From NCBI GenBank assembly GCA_035629175.1, contig DASPIL010000100.1:1-36820 (forward strand): a DNA stretch of 36,820 bases, in the 5' to 3' direction. Position 1 is the first letter of the stretch, and each line of letters begins with the position of its first letter. The notes beneath the pieces were generated by a model. It was not told where the DNA came from, did no database searches, and saw only the letters and a list, made by a program, of their open reading frames with translations. Positions 16,572-24,075 of this stretch are shown in pieces. Made by a program: the position numbers and the translations under genes. The DNA is from Verrucomicrobiia bacterium. GTDB lineage: Bacteria > Verrucomicrobiota > Verrucomicrobiia > Limisphaerales > DASXHY01.

Positions 16572-16618
16572 CCTAGAAACGCATTTGCCTATAACGCACA
16601 TTACTGCGCTTTAAATTT

Positions 16619-17908
16619 ATGGACGTAAAACTGCCGCCGTTGGGAGAGGGTGCCGATTCGGGCACAGTGGTGAATCTATTCGTGAAGGAAGGCGACCAAG
16701 TCGCGAAGGATCAGCCCATTCTCGAACTCGAGAACGAAAAAGCCGTTGCCACGATTCCTTCCACGGGTGCCGGCGTCGTTACAAAGGTGCACGTCAAGAG
16801 CGGCGATAAAATCAGCGTCGGCACGCGCCTGGTGTCGCTTGCCGAATCAGGCCAGCCCGCGGAATCGCGTGCAGCCGCCCCGAAAGCGGCCGCGCCGAAG
16901 GCGGCCAAGGCTGCTCCGAAAGTTGTTGAGCCCGAACCGGAAGACGAAGGAGCCGAAAGCGAGGAGGCAGATTTTGACGATGAGGTGAACGCCACGATTG
17001 CCGCCGCGCCAACGGTCCGCAAGGTCGCCCGGGATCTCGGCATCGATCTCCGGAAGGTGCGCGGTTCCGCCCGAGGCGGCAGAATCACGATGGAAGACGT
17101 CAAGGCATACATCCAGCGCCTGCAACGTCTCGCATCGCAGCCAAAGGCACAGCCCGGCGCGGCGCCCGCAAAGCCCCAGGCCGAGCAGATTGATTTTTCA
17201 AAGTGGGGCAAGGTGACGACAAAACCTTTGTCTCCGCTGCGGCAAGTCATTGCCCGGCGCATGTTGGAGAATTGGAATGCGGTTCCGCACGTCACACAGT
17301 TTGACGCCGCGGACATCACGGGCCTGCTCGCCCTGCGCAAAAAGTTTGCCGGCGATTACGAGAAGAAGGGCGCGCGCCTGACGGTCACGTCTTTTGTGCT
17401 CAAGGCGGTTGTCGAAGCGCTGAAGAAGCACCCCATCTTCAATTCGAGCCTGGATGAAGTCGCGAATGAAATCGTGCTCAAGGAGTACTATCACATTGGA
17501 ATCGCAGTTGATACCGAGGCTGGCCTGATCGTGCCTGTTATCCGCGATGTGGATAAAAAGGATCTTGCGCAGGTTTCAAAGGACTTGGAGGAGGCCGCAG
17601 CCAAGGCTCGCGATCGGAAGGTGAGCGGAGAAGACCTGAAGGGGGGAACGTTTACGATTTCCAATCAAGGCGCCATCGGCGGGGCGCACTTCACCCCGAT
17701 CGTGAACAAGCCCGAAGTGGCCATCCTGGGCCTGGGCAAGGCTGCACCACAAGCCGTTGTTCGCGATGGCAAGGTGGAAGTCCGCACGCTGATGCCGATC
17801 GGCCTGTCCTACGATCATCGTGTGATTGATGGCGGCATCGCGGCGCGGTTCACGGTCGACCTCGTCAAGGCGATTGAAAGTTTCGATGAAGCAGCCGTGA
17901 AGATTTGA
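16619..17908 (+). CDS. aceF: Pyruvate dehydrogenase E2, dihydrolipoamide acetyltransferase
   Basis: A 429-residue core subunit that carries the acetyl group from E1 to CoA. Residues 1-76 form one lipoyl domain with Lys41 in ELENEKAVATIPS as the lipoylation site (EKA in place of the usual DKA). An Ala/Pro/Lys/Glu-rich hinge (about 80-120) is followed by the peripheral-subunit-binding domain (about 125-166, with VRKVARDLGIDLRKVRGS) and a second hinge. The catalytic domain starts near LSPLRQVIARRM and ends with DHRVIDGG, giving His400 and Asp404. It has a single lipoyl domain, against three in E. coli AceF. The ATG at 16619 follows the attenuator-like gap; lpdA begins 28 bases after the stop. 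Confidence 0.95.
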   Translation: MDVKLPPLGEGADSGTVVNLFVKEGDQVAKDQPILELENEKAVATIPSTGAGVVTKVHVKSGDKISVGTRLVSLAESGQPAESRAAAPKAAAPKAAKAAPKVVEPEPEDEGAESEEADFDDEVNATIAAAPTVRKVARDLGIDLRKVRGSARGGRITMEDVKAYIQRLQRLASQPKAQPGAAPAKPQAEQIDFSKWGKVTTKPLSPLRQVIARRMLENWNAVPHVTQFDAADITGLLALRKKFAGDYEKKGARLTVTSFVLKAVVEALKKHPIFNSSLDEVANEIVLKEYYHIGIAVDTEAGLIVPVIRDVDKKDLAQVSKDLEEAAAKARDRKVSGEDLKGGTFTISNQGAIGGAHFTPIVNKPEVAILGLGKAAPQAVVRDGKVEVRTLMPIGLSYDHRVIDGGIAARFTVDLVKAIESFDEAAVKI

Positions 17909-17936
17909 TTTAGGGCACGAACTCAACCTGGAATTT

Positions 17937-19376
17937 ATGGATCCCATTAAAACGGAAATCGTAGTGATTGGCGGCGGCCCTGGCGGGTATGCCGCGGCTT
18001 TTTACGCAGCTGATCTCGGCAAGAAGGTGATCCTGGTGGAACAGGACAAAAACCTCGGCGGTGTCTGCCTTAACCGCGGGTGCATCCCTTCCAAGGCGTT
18101 GCTGCATGCCACGCATGCCCTTTCGCTCGCGAAGGAATCCGAACATCGTGGCATCACATTCGGCCAGCCCGCAGTGGATCTCGACAAGCTGCGCGTCTGG
18201 AAAAATTCCATCCTCACCAAGCTGACGGGGGGCGTGTCGCAGCTCGCCAAAATGCGCGGCGTTGAAGTCTGGCATGGGCGTGGTTACTTCGAAAGTTCGA
18301 CAAGCCTGCGCGTCGAAACGAACGAGGGACAGAAGTTCATTACGTACGACCAGGCCATCCTTGCAGTGGGCTCCAAGTCCGCGATGCCAAAGGCGTTTGA
18401 TCTCGGAAATCCCCGCGTGATGACCTCTCGCGAAGCCCTGGAAGTGCCTGACATTCCCGAGAACATGCTTGTGGTTGGCGGCGGCTATATCGGGATGGAA
18501 TTGGGCACGGTTTACGCCAGCCTTGGCAGCAAGGTGGTGCTGGTTGAAGCGCTCGACGGTATCTTGCTCGGCGCCGATCCCGACCTGGCCCGCCCGGTCG
18601 TTGCTTACGCCAACAAGAATTTCAAGGAAGTCCGCCTGAAGACCAAGGTCGGAAAAATGTCCACGGTCGGAAAGCAGATCAAAGTGGAGATGGAAATGGA
18701 AGGCAAGAAGCTTGAGGAGCTGTTTGATCGCGTGCTTGTCGCGGTGGGCCGCACGCCGAATTGCCAGGACCTCGGCCTCGAAAACACCAAGGTGCAGCGC
18801 GATGACAAGGGGTTCGTCAAGGTGAACTCGAAACAGCAGACCGACGACCCCGCGATCTACGCCATCGGCGACGTCGCGGGCGGTGTGCTTCTCGCCCACA
18901 AGGCGTCTCGGGAAGGTCGCGTGGCCGTTGAAGTCATCATGGGCGAGGACACCGTGTTTGGAGATGTCGTAATTCCCGCCGTGGTGTTCACGGATCCGGA
19001 AATTGCCTGGTGCGGGTTAACGGAAATGGATGCGAAACAAAAGGGCATCAACGTGGCAGTGGCCAAATTCCCATGGGCCGCATCAGGGCGCGCACTATCG
19101 TTCGACCGTACCGATGGACTGACCAAGCTCGTCATCGATCCTGAGAGCGAACGCATTCTGGGCGTTGGGATTGTGGGCGCGGGTGCGGGCGAATTGATCG
19201 CGGAAGGCGTCCTTGCCGTGGAAATGGGCGCGACGGCCAAGGATCTGGCCTTGTCGGTGCATCCGCATCCCACGCTTTCCGAGACGCTTATGGAAGCAGC
19301 GGAAGTGTTTTACGGACATGCGACGCACACGTTTGCGCGCAAGAAGCCGCAAGCCGCCCCGCCGGCGCAGGCTTAA
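17937..19376 (+). CDS. lpdA: Dihydrolipoyl dehydrogenase (E3)
   Basis: A 479-residue FAD flavoenzyme that reoxidises the dihydrolipoyl group of E2 and passes electrons to NAD. The FAD loop is VVIGGGPGGYAAAFYAADLG (residues 9-28). The redox disulfide is Cys44 and Cys49 in GGVCLNRGCIPSKALL. The NAD loop is VVGGGYIGMELGTVYASLGS. The dimer domain ends with HPHPTLSETLMEAAE, where the second His-Glu pair acts as the base; most relatives read HAHPTLSE. A short Ala/Pro-rich tail follows. It closes the operon and is followed by a strong hairpin at 19393. The enzyme may also serve other lipoyl complexes if no second copy exists elsewhere. Confidence 0.96.
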   Translation: MDPIKTEIVVIGGGPGGYAAAFYAADLGKKVILVEQDKNLGGVCLNRGCIPSKALLHATHALSLAKESEHRGITFGQPAVDLDKLRVWKNSILTKLTGGVSQLAKMRGVEVWHGRGYFESSTSLRVETNEGQKFITYDQAILAVGSKSAMPKAFDLGNPRVMTSREALEVPDIPENMLVVGGGYIGMELGTVYASLGSKVVLVEALDGILLGADPDLARPVVAYANKNFKEVRLKTKVGKMSTVGKQIKVEMEMEGKKLEELFDRVLVAVGRTPNCQDLGLENTKVQRDDKGFVKVNSKQQTDDPAIYAIGDVAGGVLLAHKASREGRVAVEVIMGEDTVFGDVVIPAVVFTDPEIAWCGLTEMDAKQKGINVAVAKFPWAASGRALSFDRTDGLTKLVIDPESERILGVGIVGAGAGELIAEGVLAVEMGATAKDLALSVHPHPTLSETLMEAAEVFYGHATHTFARKKPQAAPPAQA

Positions 19377-19392
19377 GGAAAGAAGAATTCAA

Positions 19393-19417
19393 TCGGGCGG
19401 CAGGCAATGCCGCCCGA
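19393..19417 (+). terminator. Strong hairpin between convergent genes (probable bidirectional terminator)
   Basis: TCGGGCGGCA (19393-19402) and its exact complement TGCCGCCCGA (19408-19417) form a 10-pair GC-rich stem over a 5-base loop. It is placed 16 bases after the lpdA stop and just before the stop of the minus-strand gene at 19421. Flanks are A/T-leaning on both sides but without a long U run, so factor-independent termination is likely but not certain. Confidence 0.65.
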
Positions 19418-19420
19418 ATT

Positions 19421-20119
19421 TCAGAGGCTGGTTCCGCAGAACTCGTTCATGCTGACGAACAGGTCGCGGCGCGGAGAGCTCTCCCCAAAACGTCCCAGGA
19501 ACACGCTGCGTTGCGCGGAGTCTTTCCAGGTCAATTGCAGCAGGGGTTCGGAAACATTTGACGCCCGATTCACCGCGACTGTGAACACATCGGTCTGCGT
19601 GCGAGGTTCATACCAGAGTTCTTCGCCACATGAGCGCGCGTCACACGCTTCCAGCGGCTTGGTCTGCAAGGCGACGCGTTTTCCGACCACCAACCGATAC
19701 CCGGTACCATCGCGATCAAAGCTCAACGGTTCCGTGCGGGTCGAAACGCTCTCTGGTTTGAAGTCGGGGCGGGCCTGCACCCACGCGAGCAGTGCTTTTC
19801 GCTGCTTGGCACTCGCGGACTTCGGCAGGTAAACGACGGCTTTACCCGTGCGCGCACCCGCTGCCGCCTGGTTTTCAGTCGACGATTGCAGCACCGCGAC
19901 TTTCAAACCTTTCAACGCAACACCCTCGCTCTTGCCTGAAGTGAAATCCCAGGCGCGCAGAAGGTAGCGGCCAGCCTGGGTGGCTTCGGCCGATACCGTG
20001 CAGCCGCCGGCGTAAAGCTCGCACGAATGCAGTTCAAGGACAGTGCCTCGCGGCGCGTCCGTGGCATGCAGCGAAACAAGGCCAAGGCAAAGGATGACGG
20101 GAATTAGAAAAGATTTCAT
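19421..20119 (-). CDS. Secreted protein with DUF1326-like domain
   Basis: A 232-residue protein with a clear signal peptide (MKSFLIPVILCLGLVSLHA). The mature part begins with a beta-rich segment holding two cysteines in ELHSCELYAGGCTVSAEATQ, then WDFTSGKSEGVALKGLKVAVL, and KAVVYLPKSASAKQRKALL, the arrangement I associate with DUF1326. The middle block with its lysine-rich QRKALLAWV helix fits that family. A second half contains two more cysteines (EACDARSCGEELW) and FTVAVNRASNV. DUF1326 has no settled function. The start is ATG 20119, divergent from the cysteine-cluster gene. Its stop lies just beyond the shared terminator with lpdA. The family call is from memory and moderate. Confidence 0.65.
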   Translation of the reverse strand: MKSFLIPVILCLGLVSLHATDAPRGTVLELHSCELYAGGCTVSAEATQAGRYLLRAWDFTSGKSEGVALKGLKVAVLQSSTENQAAAGARTGKAVVYLPKSASAKQRKALLAWVQARPDFKPESVSTRTEPLSFDRDGTGYRLVVGKRVALQTKPLEACDARSCGEELWYEPRTQTDVFTVAVNRASNVSEPLLQLTWKDSAQRSVFLGRFGESSPRRDLFVSMNEFCGTSL

Positions 20120-20300
20120 AGCTGCTGTGAAGTTGGATCAGGCAGGTAGATACATCAGATCAGGCAAAATTGCCAGCAGGAATCGAGCGTTCCGCAGACA
20201 GCGCGCTTTCCGTGTTCTGCAGCATCGGAGCTCCGACTTGCAGGCCGGCTTGGACGACCCGCTTTGCGATTCGGCTGCGATCCCGTATCTTGGCCGCTCG

Positions 20301-20834
20301 ATGCCCTGTAATGAAGCTTCAGGCTTGAATGCACTCTGCCTTGAATGTGGCCTCTGCTGCAATGGAGTCATCTTTGCAAATGGCGAGCTCCGTTCTCAGG
20401 CTGAAGCCGGCCGCGCACAGGCACTCGGCCTGGCATTGGTGCGCCGCAAGAATGGCTCTGACGGGCCGATCCGCTTTCGCCAACCCTGCGCGGCGCTGAA
20501 TGGCTGCGCTTGCACGGTTTACCCCGGCCGTCCGAAATACTGCCGCGAATTCCAATGCCTGCTGTTCCAGAAGACTGCCCGCGGTGACGTCACGTTGGAT
20601 AAAGCGATGGCCCTCACCCAGTCGGCTCGAAAACGCGTGGCGCGCATCACCCGGCTGCTGGCATTGCTGGGCGATACCCGTCCGGATCTTCCCCTGATGG
20701 CGAGATTCCGGCGGGTGCAGAACAGCGCCGAGCGCAGCCCAATGCAGCGAGAAGCGGCTGTCCAATTTTCCGAACTCAGCCTCGAAATGCACCAGCTGAA
20801 TCTCCTGCTGGGCCGCGAGTTCTATCCCGGCTGA
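20301..20834 (+). CDS. YkgJ-like cysteine-cluster protein
   Basis: About 177 residues. The N-terminal half holds the hallmark CLECGLCCNGVIF (Cys13, 16, 19 and 20) and then CAALNGCACTVYPGRPKYCREFQC, a cysteine pattern of the YkgJ/UPF0153 family thought to bind zinc or an iron-sulfur cluster. The C-terminal half is helical with no motif I know. ATG 20301 is chosen because it lies just ahead of the conserved cluster. The frame is open upstream into the divergent gene, so a slightly earlier start is possible. No operon partner is evident; 20835-21084 downstream shows no gene. Biochemical role unknown. Confidence 0.75.
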   Translation: MPCNEASGLNALCLECGLCCNGVIFANGELRSQAEAGRAQALGLALVRRKNGSDGPIRFRQPCAALNGCACTVYPGRPKYCREFQCLLFQKTARGDVTLDKAMALTQSARKRVARITRLLALLGDTRPDLPLMARFRRVQNSAERSPMQREAAVQFSELSLEMHQLNLLLGREFYPG

Positions 20835-21084
20835 TCTTCCACGCGTTTTTCGACGCGCGTTGCTGTCCACTTTGCGGCCAGCCTTGTCCTTCTGTTGAAC
20901 AGCAACTCCTCCGTCGAAAGAGGCGGTGCGCATTAATTTCCCCGTGCTGCAAATTCGGCTTCCGACGTGCTTATGGGTCGCCATGACGATTGACGAAAGC
21001 AATTGGCGGCTCGGCGATGCTGATTCTTTCGGTGTTTGCAACCGACCGGCGCCGAATTCCCGCATACCGGGCGGGGCAGTTCCT

Positions 21085-21528
21085 ATGATGAAGAAGCTAG
21101 TCCTGTTGTTCTCCTGTTTAACCCTCCTGTTGACGGGCTGCGCCACCACGCAGGTCGCCAGCGAAGAACCCACGTTTCGCGAAGGCCGCCAGGCCGATGT
21201 GATATTGCGGTTCTCAAGCTGGGAATATACGTTCATGACCAAGCCGTTCTACGCTGAGGACGGCTTCATGCAGCAAGTGAAACCCGCGAGCCTGAAACAG
21301 GTTCTCAACAGGTTTGATATCGATCGCGACATGGCTGTAGTCGTGGTTGGAGTTCAATACAACGGCGCTGATCTCGATAACATCGTCGCCGAATGGAAGA
21401 AGGTTTTGGGCGAGAGCTGCGGTTTTGAGCGCGTTGTGGTTTTGCGCGCCAGCAGAAACAGCGAATTGAACGGATCTATCATTGTCGCCGACACCCGGTT
21501 CCCCATCACGACCGCGCAGGCCGAATAA
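21085..21528 (+). CDS. Small lipoprotein of unknown function
   Basis: A protein of 147 residues with a lipoprotein signal peptide: MMKKLVLLFSCLTLLLTGC, lipobox LLTG-Cys19. The next residues (ATTQ) do not begin with Asp, so outer-membrane sorting would be expected if Lol rules apply. The mature domain of about 125 residues mixes alpha and beta (ADVILRFSSWEYTF, MAVVVVGVQYNG, GFERVVVLRAS) and matches no family I recognise. The start is ATG 21085 or 21088; a GGGCGGGG stretch lies just upstream. Its end overlaps the possible TTG start of the WYL regulator, so the two may be coupled. Confidence 0.72.
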   Translation: MMKKLVLLFSCLTLLLTGCATTQVASEEPTFREGRQADVILRFSSWEYTFMTKPFYAEDGFMQQVKPASLKQVLNRFDIDRDMAVVVVGVQYNGADLDNIVAEWKKVLGESCGFERVVVLRASRNSELNGSIIVADTRFPITTAQAE

Positions 21529-22528
21529 GCTGAGCTCTCAAGGTTCCGAGGCGCCCGCGCGATTCTCGCGGGCGCCCCTGGAACGAATGGTCCGGATCCA
21601 CCAGGCGATCCAATCAGGGAAATTCCCGAACGCCTCCCGCCTCGCCGCCGACCTTGAAGTCAGCACGAAATCGATTCATCGCGACATCGAATTCATGCGC
21701 GACCGGCTTCAACTCCCGATCGAGTATGACGCCACGCGTTTCGGATATCATTACACCGAGGAGGTAAACAGTTTCCCCACGCTGCAAATTACCGAGGGGG
21801 AACTGTTCGCGCTCGTGCTTGCGGAAAAGGCATTGCAGCAATATCGGGGAACCAACTTCGAGAAGCCTCTGCTGAGCGCGATTCGCAAGATGGAGCAATC
21901 GCTGCCCGACACGATCTCGTTGAACCTTGCCGACCTTGAGCAGACGATTTCCTTCCGCACGCGCGCGGAACAAATCCTGGACTTGAATGTCTTCGACGCC
22001 CTCGCAAAGGCCACGGCCCGCCGCCAGCAGATTCGCGTGCGGTATCGAAAGCCTGGGCGGCGCGATGTCGAGGAGCGGTTGCTGGACCCCTATCATCTGG
22101 CGAACATCAATGGCGAATGGTACCTGTTCGCCTACGATCATTTGCGGAATGACCTCCGCACCTTTGCTCCTTCACGGATTCTCGGTGTCGAGATGACAGG
22201 AAAGGTTTTCCAGCGGGTGCAGAAGTTCTCCCTCGAGAAGCGATTGCGCGACAGCTTTGGCGTTCATTCGGGTGAGGGACGATTTCAGGTGGTGATTCGG
22301 TTCAACGAGCGTGTGGCGGATTACGTGCGGGAAAAGAAGTGGCACGACTCGCAACAGCTTTCGGAAATCCAGGGCGGAGGCGTTGAATTGCGACTGACCT
22401 TGTCAGGCCTCTCCGAAGTTCAACGCTGGGTGCTGAGCTGGGGCGGCGACGCGATCGTTCTTGAACCGCCGGAACTCGTGAACGCCATTCGCGACGCAGC
22501 TGAAAAGATCCTGCAGGGCCGCGGCTGA
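21482..22528 (+). CDS. WYL-domain transcriptional regulator with DeoR-type HTH
   Basis: Up to 348 residues. The winged helix-turn-helix shows as FPNASRLAADLEVSTKSIHRDIEFMRDRL. The WYL domain follows (RRQQIRVRYRKPGR, then DPYHLANINGEWYLFAYD with the Trp-Tyr-Leu triad). A C-terminal WCX-like extension ends in a Trp-rich VQRWVLSWGGDA. WYL regulators sense ligands, often nucleic-acid-like or nucleotides, and control DNA repair, defence or metabolism. The first ATG in frame is at 21587, but the residues before it (APLERMVRIHQAI) are family-like, so a non-ATG start such as TTG 21482 is likely; that start overlaps the lipoprotein gene by 47 bases. Target genes are unknown. It ends two bases from the convergent biosynthetic operon. 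Confidence 0.88.
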   Translation: MSPTPGSPSRPRRPNKLSSQGSEAPARFSRAPLERMVRIHQAIQSGKFPNASRLAADLEVSTKSIHRDIEFMRDRLQLPIEYDATRFGYHYTEEVNSFPTLQITEGELFALVLAEKALQQYRGTNFEKPLLSAIRKMEQSLPDTISLNLADLEQTISFRTRAEQILDLNVFDALAKATARRQQIRVRYRKPGRRDVEERLLDPYHLANINGEWYLFAYDHLRNDLRTFAPSRILGVEMTGKVFQRVQKFSLEKRLRDSFGVHSGEGRFQVVIRFNERVADYVREKKWHDSQQLSEIQGGGVELRLTLSGLSEVQRWVLSWGGDAIVLEPPELVNAIRDAAEKILQGRG

Positions 22529-22530
22529 CG

Positions 22531-23328
22531 TTAAGTTCCCCGCGAGGCGGGATTTTCGACCGATCTCTCCACTTGCATCCAGCGGAGTATCTGTTCCGTG
22601 GAAGGCCTTGGCGCTGTGCTGAGAACATTATGATCGGCACCGCGCACAACCCGGTATTCCTTGAAGGCGGGGCAATTCCTGCGAAGCCATCGCCGCACGA
22701 AGAACCAGGGAACCACCGGATCCATGAAGCCGCTGATCGCGTAGACTGGGATCTGCGTTTTGGATGCAACGGCGCAGGGGTTGTTCGCGGCAATGAGCCG
22801 CAGCCGATGCATCGCAGCCTGGCGGTCGAGTTCAGTGCGGCGATCGATAAACTCCTGGATGCTGGCGGCCGTGGCGGGTGAATTGCGAAACCGCCAGCGC
22901 GCGATTTTGGAATAGCCGAAAAGGACGGCGACGATCAACCGCAGCGAAATGCGCCCCCCGATCCATTCAACCAGCTGCACGCCCGCGCGAATGGGATAAC
23001 GGACAAATCCGCCCGCCAGGACGATGCCTTCGATGTTGAAACGTTTCCGGGCGGCGAGAGCCCACACCACCTGCGAGGCGAACGATTCGCCGAGCAGCCA
23101 TCCGCTTGTTATTCCCGCTGATTCAAGTCCGGCTTCAATCCCCGCCGCGTAATCATCCAGCGACCACGCAAGCGTCCGCGGATAAGTCGTTTCAACAAAG
23201 CGGACGCGATTCCGCAGTGCGTTGCGAAATCCGCCGATAAGGGTCCAATCCCCGTGGAGCCCCGGAAGATAAATCAGGGTCTTCGCGGCGGCGGGACCAT
23301 GAATGCGGATTTGGAGTTTCTCGGTCAA
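22531..23328 (-). CDS. Alpha/beta hydrolase
   Basis: A 265-residue alpha/beta-hydrolase-fold enzyme. The oxyanion region is LIYLPGLHGDW, the nucleophile elbow is LLGESFAS with Ser82, and the probable acid and base are Asp203 (SGFMDPVVPW) and His233 (GADHNVLS), giving a complete triad. There is no signal peptide. The start is TTG 23328, six bases after the DUF2071 gene; no in-frame ATG is suitably placed. As last visible gene of the NRPS operon it could release, trim or edit the peptide product, in the manner of a stand-alone type II thioesterase. The fold is equally consistent with an unrelated esterase. Confidence 0.82.
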   Translation of the reverse strand: MTEKLQIRIHGPAAAKTLIYLPGLHGDWTLIGGFRNALRNRVRFVETTYPRTLAWSLDDYAAGIEAGLESAGITSGWLLGESFASQVVWALAARKRFNIEGIVLAGGFVRYPIRAGVQLVEWIGGRISLRLIVAVLFGYSKIARWRFRNSPATAASIQEFIDRRTELDRQAAMHRLRLIAANNPCAVASKTQIPVYAISGFMDPVVPWFFVRRWLRRNCPAFKEYRVVRGADHNVLSTAPRPSTEQILRWMQVERSVENPASRGT

Positions 23329-23334
23329 CGCGCG

Positions 23335-24072
23335 TCAAGCAAGCGACAGCGGCTCCCAGATATCAACACTTAACGATCGGGAGAAGTGAGCCAGGGGCGC
23401 GTCGGAAGGCTCGGGAAGGTCGAGCGCCGCAATCATCGTCGACTGCTGTTCCAACCCCAAAACCTCGTCAAGAATCCATGGATGATGATAGATGCGCGTG
23501 ATCGCAAGGCTCTCATCGCTGCCCGCAAAGAGGCAGTAGCGTTCCACAAGGAAGAACGCGAGCGAGTCGATGTCAGGATCCCGCAGCTGGATTCCCGTGC
23601 GCCAGCGCGCATCGAATCGCGCCTCGCGCCCAATGACGCGGCGTGAGGAGAAATGCATCTCGGATTCCTGCTGCGTGAACTGCATGTCAGCCTTGTAGTA
23701 CGGAAGCATGAAAAGGATGCGCGCCGCCATCGCAGGAATCAGCTTCGAAGCGTCGAGCGAGAAAAACCAGACGCCGGGCTTTCCGTCGTGATGCACGTAG
23801 GTGCGCACATTTAGTTCGAGCAGCGAATCCAATCCCGGAATCGGCGGCAGGCTGGTGAGGTGAACATCCGTCATGGCAAACGGGGTCACCCCGATCCATG
23901 CCTTGCCGTCATACGTATCGATCTCGAGCCGCTCGGGAATGAGCGGCCGCAATAATGCCGGATCGATTGGCCAGTGCAGAAACAGCAGGTTCTGCCAGGT
24001 TTGGTGCATTATGGGCGAGCCCTCCGGTCTCGTGCGCATAGCCAACCGATCCAAATCTGTTTGCGTCTTCAT
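23335..24072 (-). CDS. DUF2071 (YqjF-like) protein
   Basis: A 245-residue cytoplasmic protein of the DUF2071/YqjF family, which adopts an acetoacetate-decarboxylase-like fold. Typical blocks are QTWQNLLFLHWPIDPALLRP, PERLEIDTYDGKAWIGVTPF, LNVRTYVHHDGKPGVWFFSL and LPYYKADM. The family has no settled biochemical function, although homologues can sit in biosynthetic clusters. The ATG at 24072 is 3 bases after the exporter stop and the TTG hydrolase start is 6 bases downstream, so it is co-transcribed with the NRPS. The acetoacetate-decarboxylase lysine cannot be placed with confidence by eye. Tailoring of the peptide or self-protection are both possible; neither is shown. Confidence 0.85.
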   Translation of the reverse strand: MKTQTDLDRLAMRTRPEGSPIMHQTWQNLLFLHWPIDPALLRPLIPERLEIDTYDGKAWIGVTPFAMTDVHLTSLPPIPGLDSLLELNVRTYVHHDGKPGVWFFSLDASKLIPAMAARILFMLPYYKADMQFTQQESEMHFSSRRVIGREARFDARWRTGIQLRDPDIDSLAFFLVERYCLFAGSDESLAITRIYHHPWILDEVLGLEQQSTMIAALDLPEPSDAPLAHFSRSLSVDIWEPLSLA

Positions 24073-24075
24073 GTG

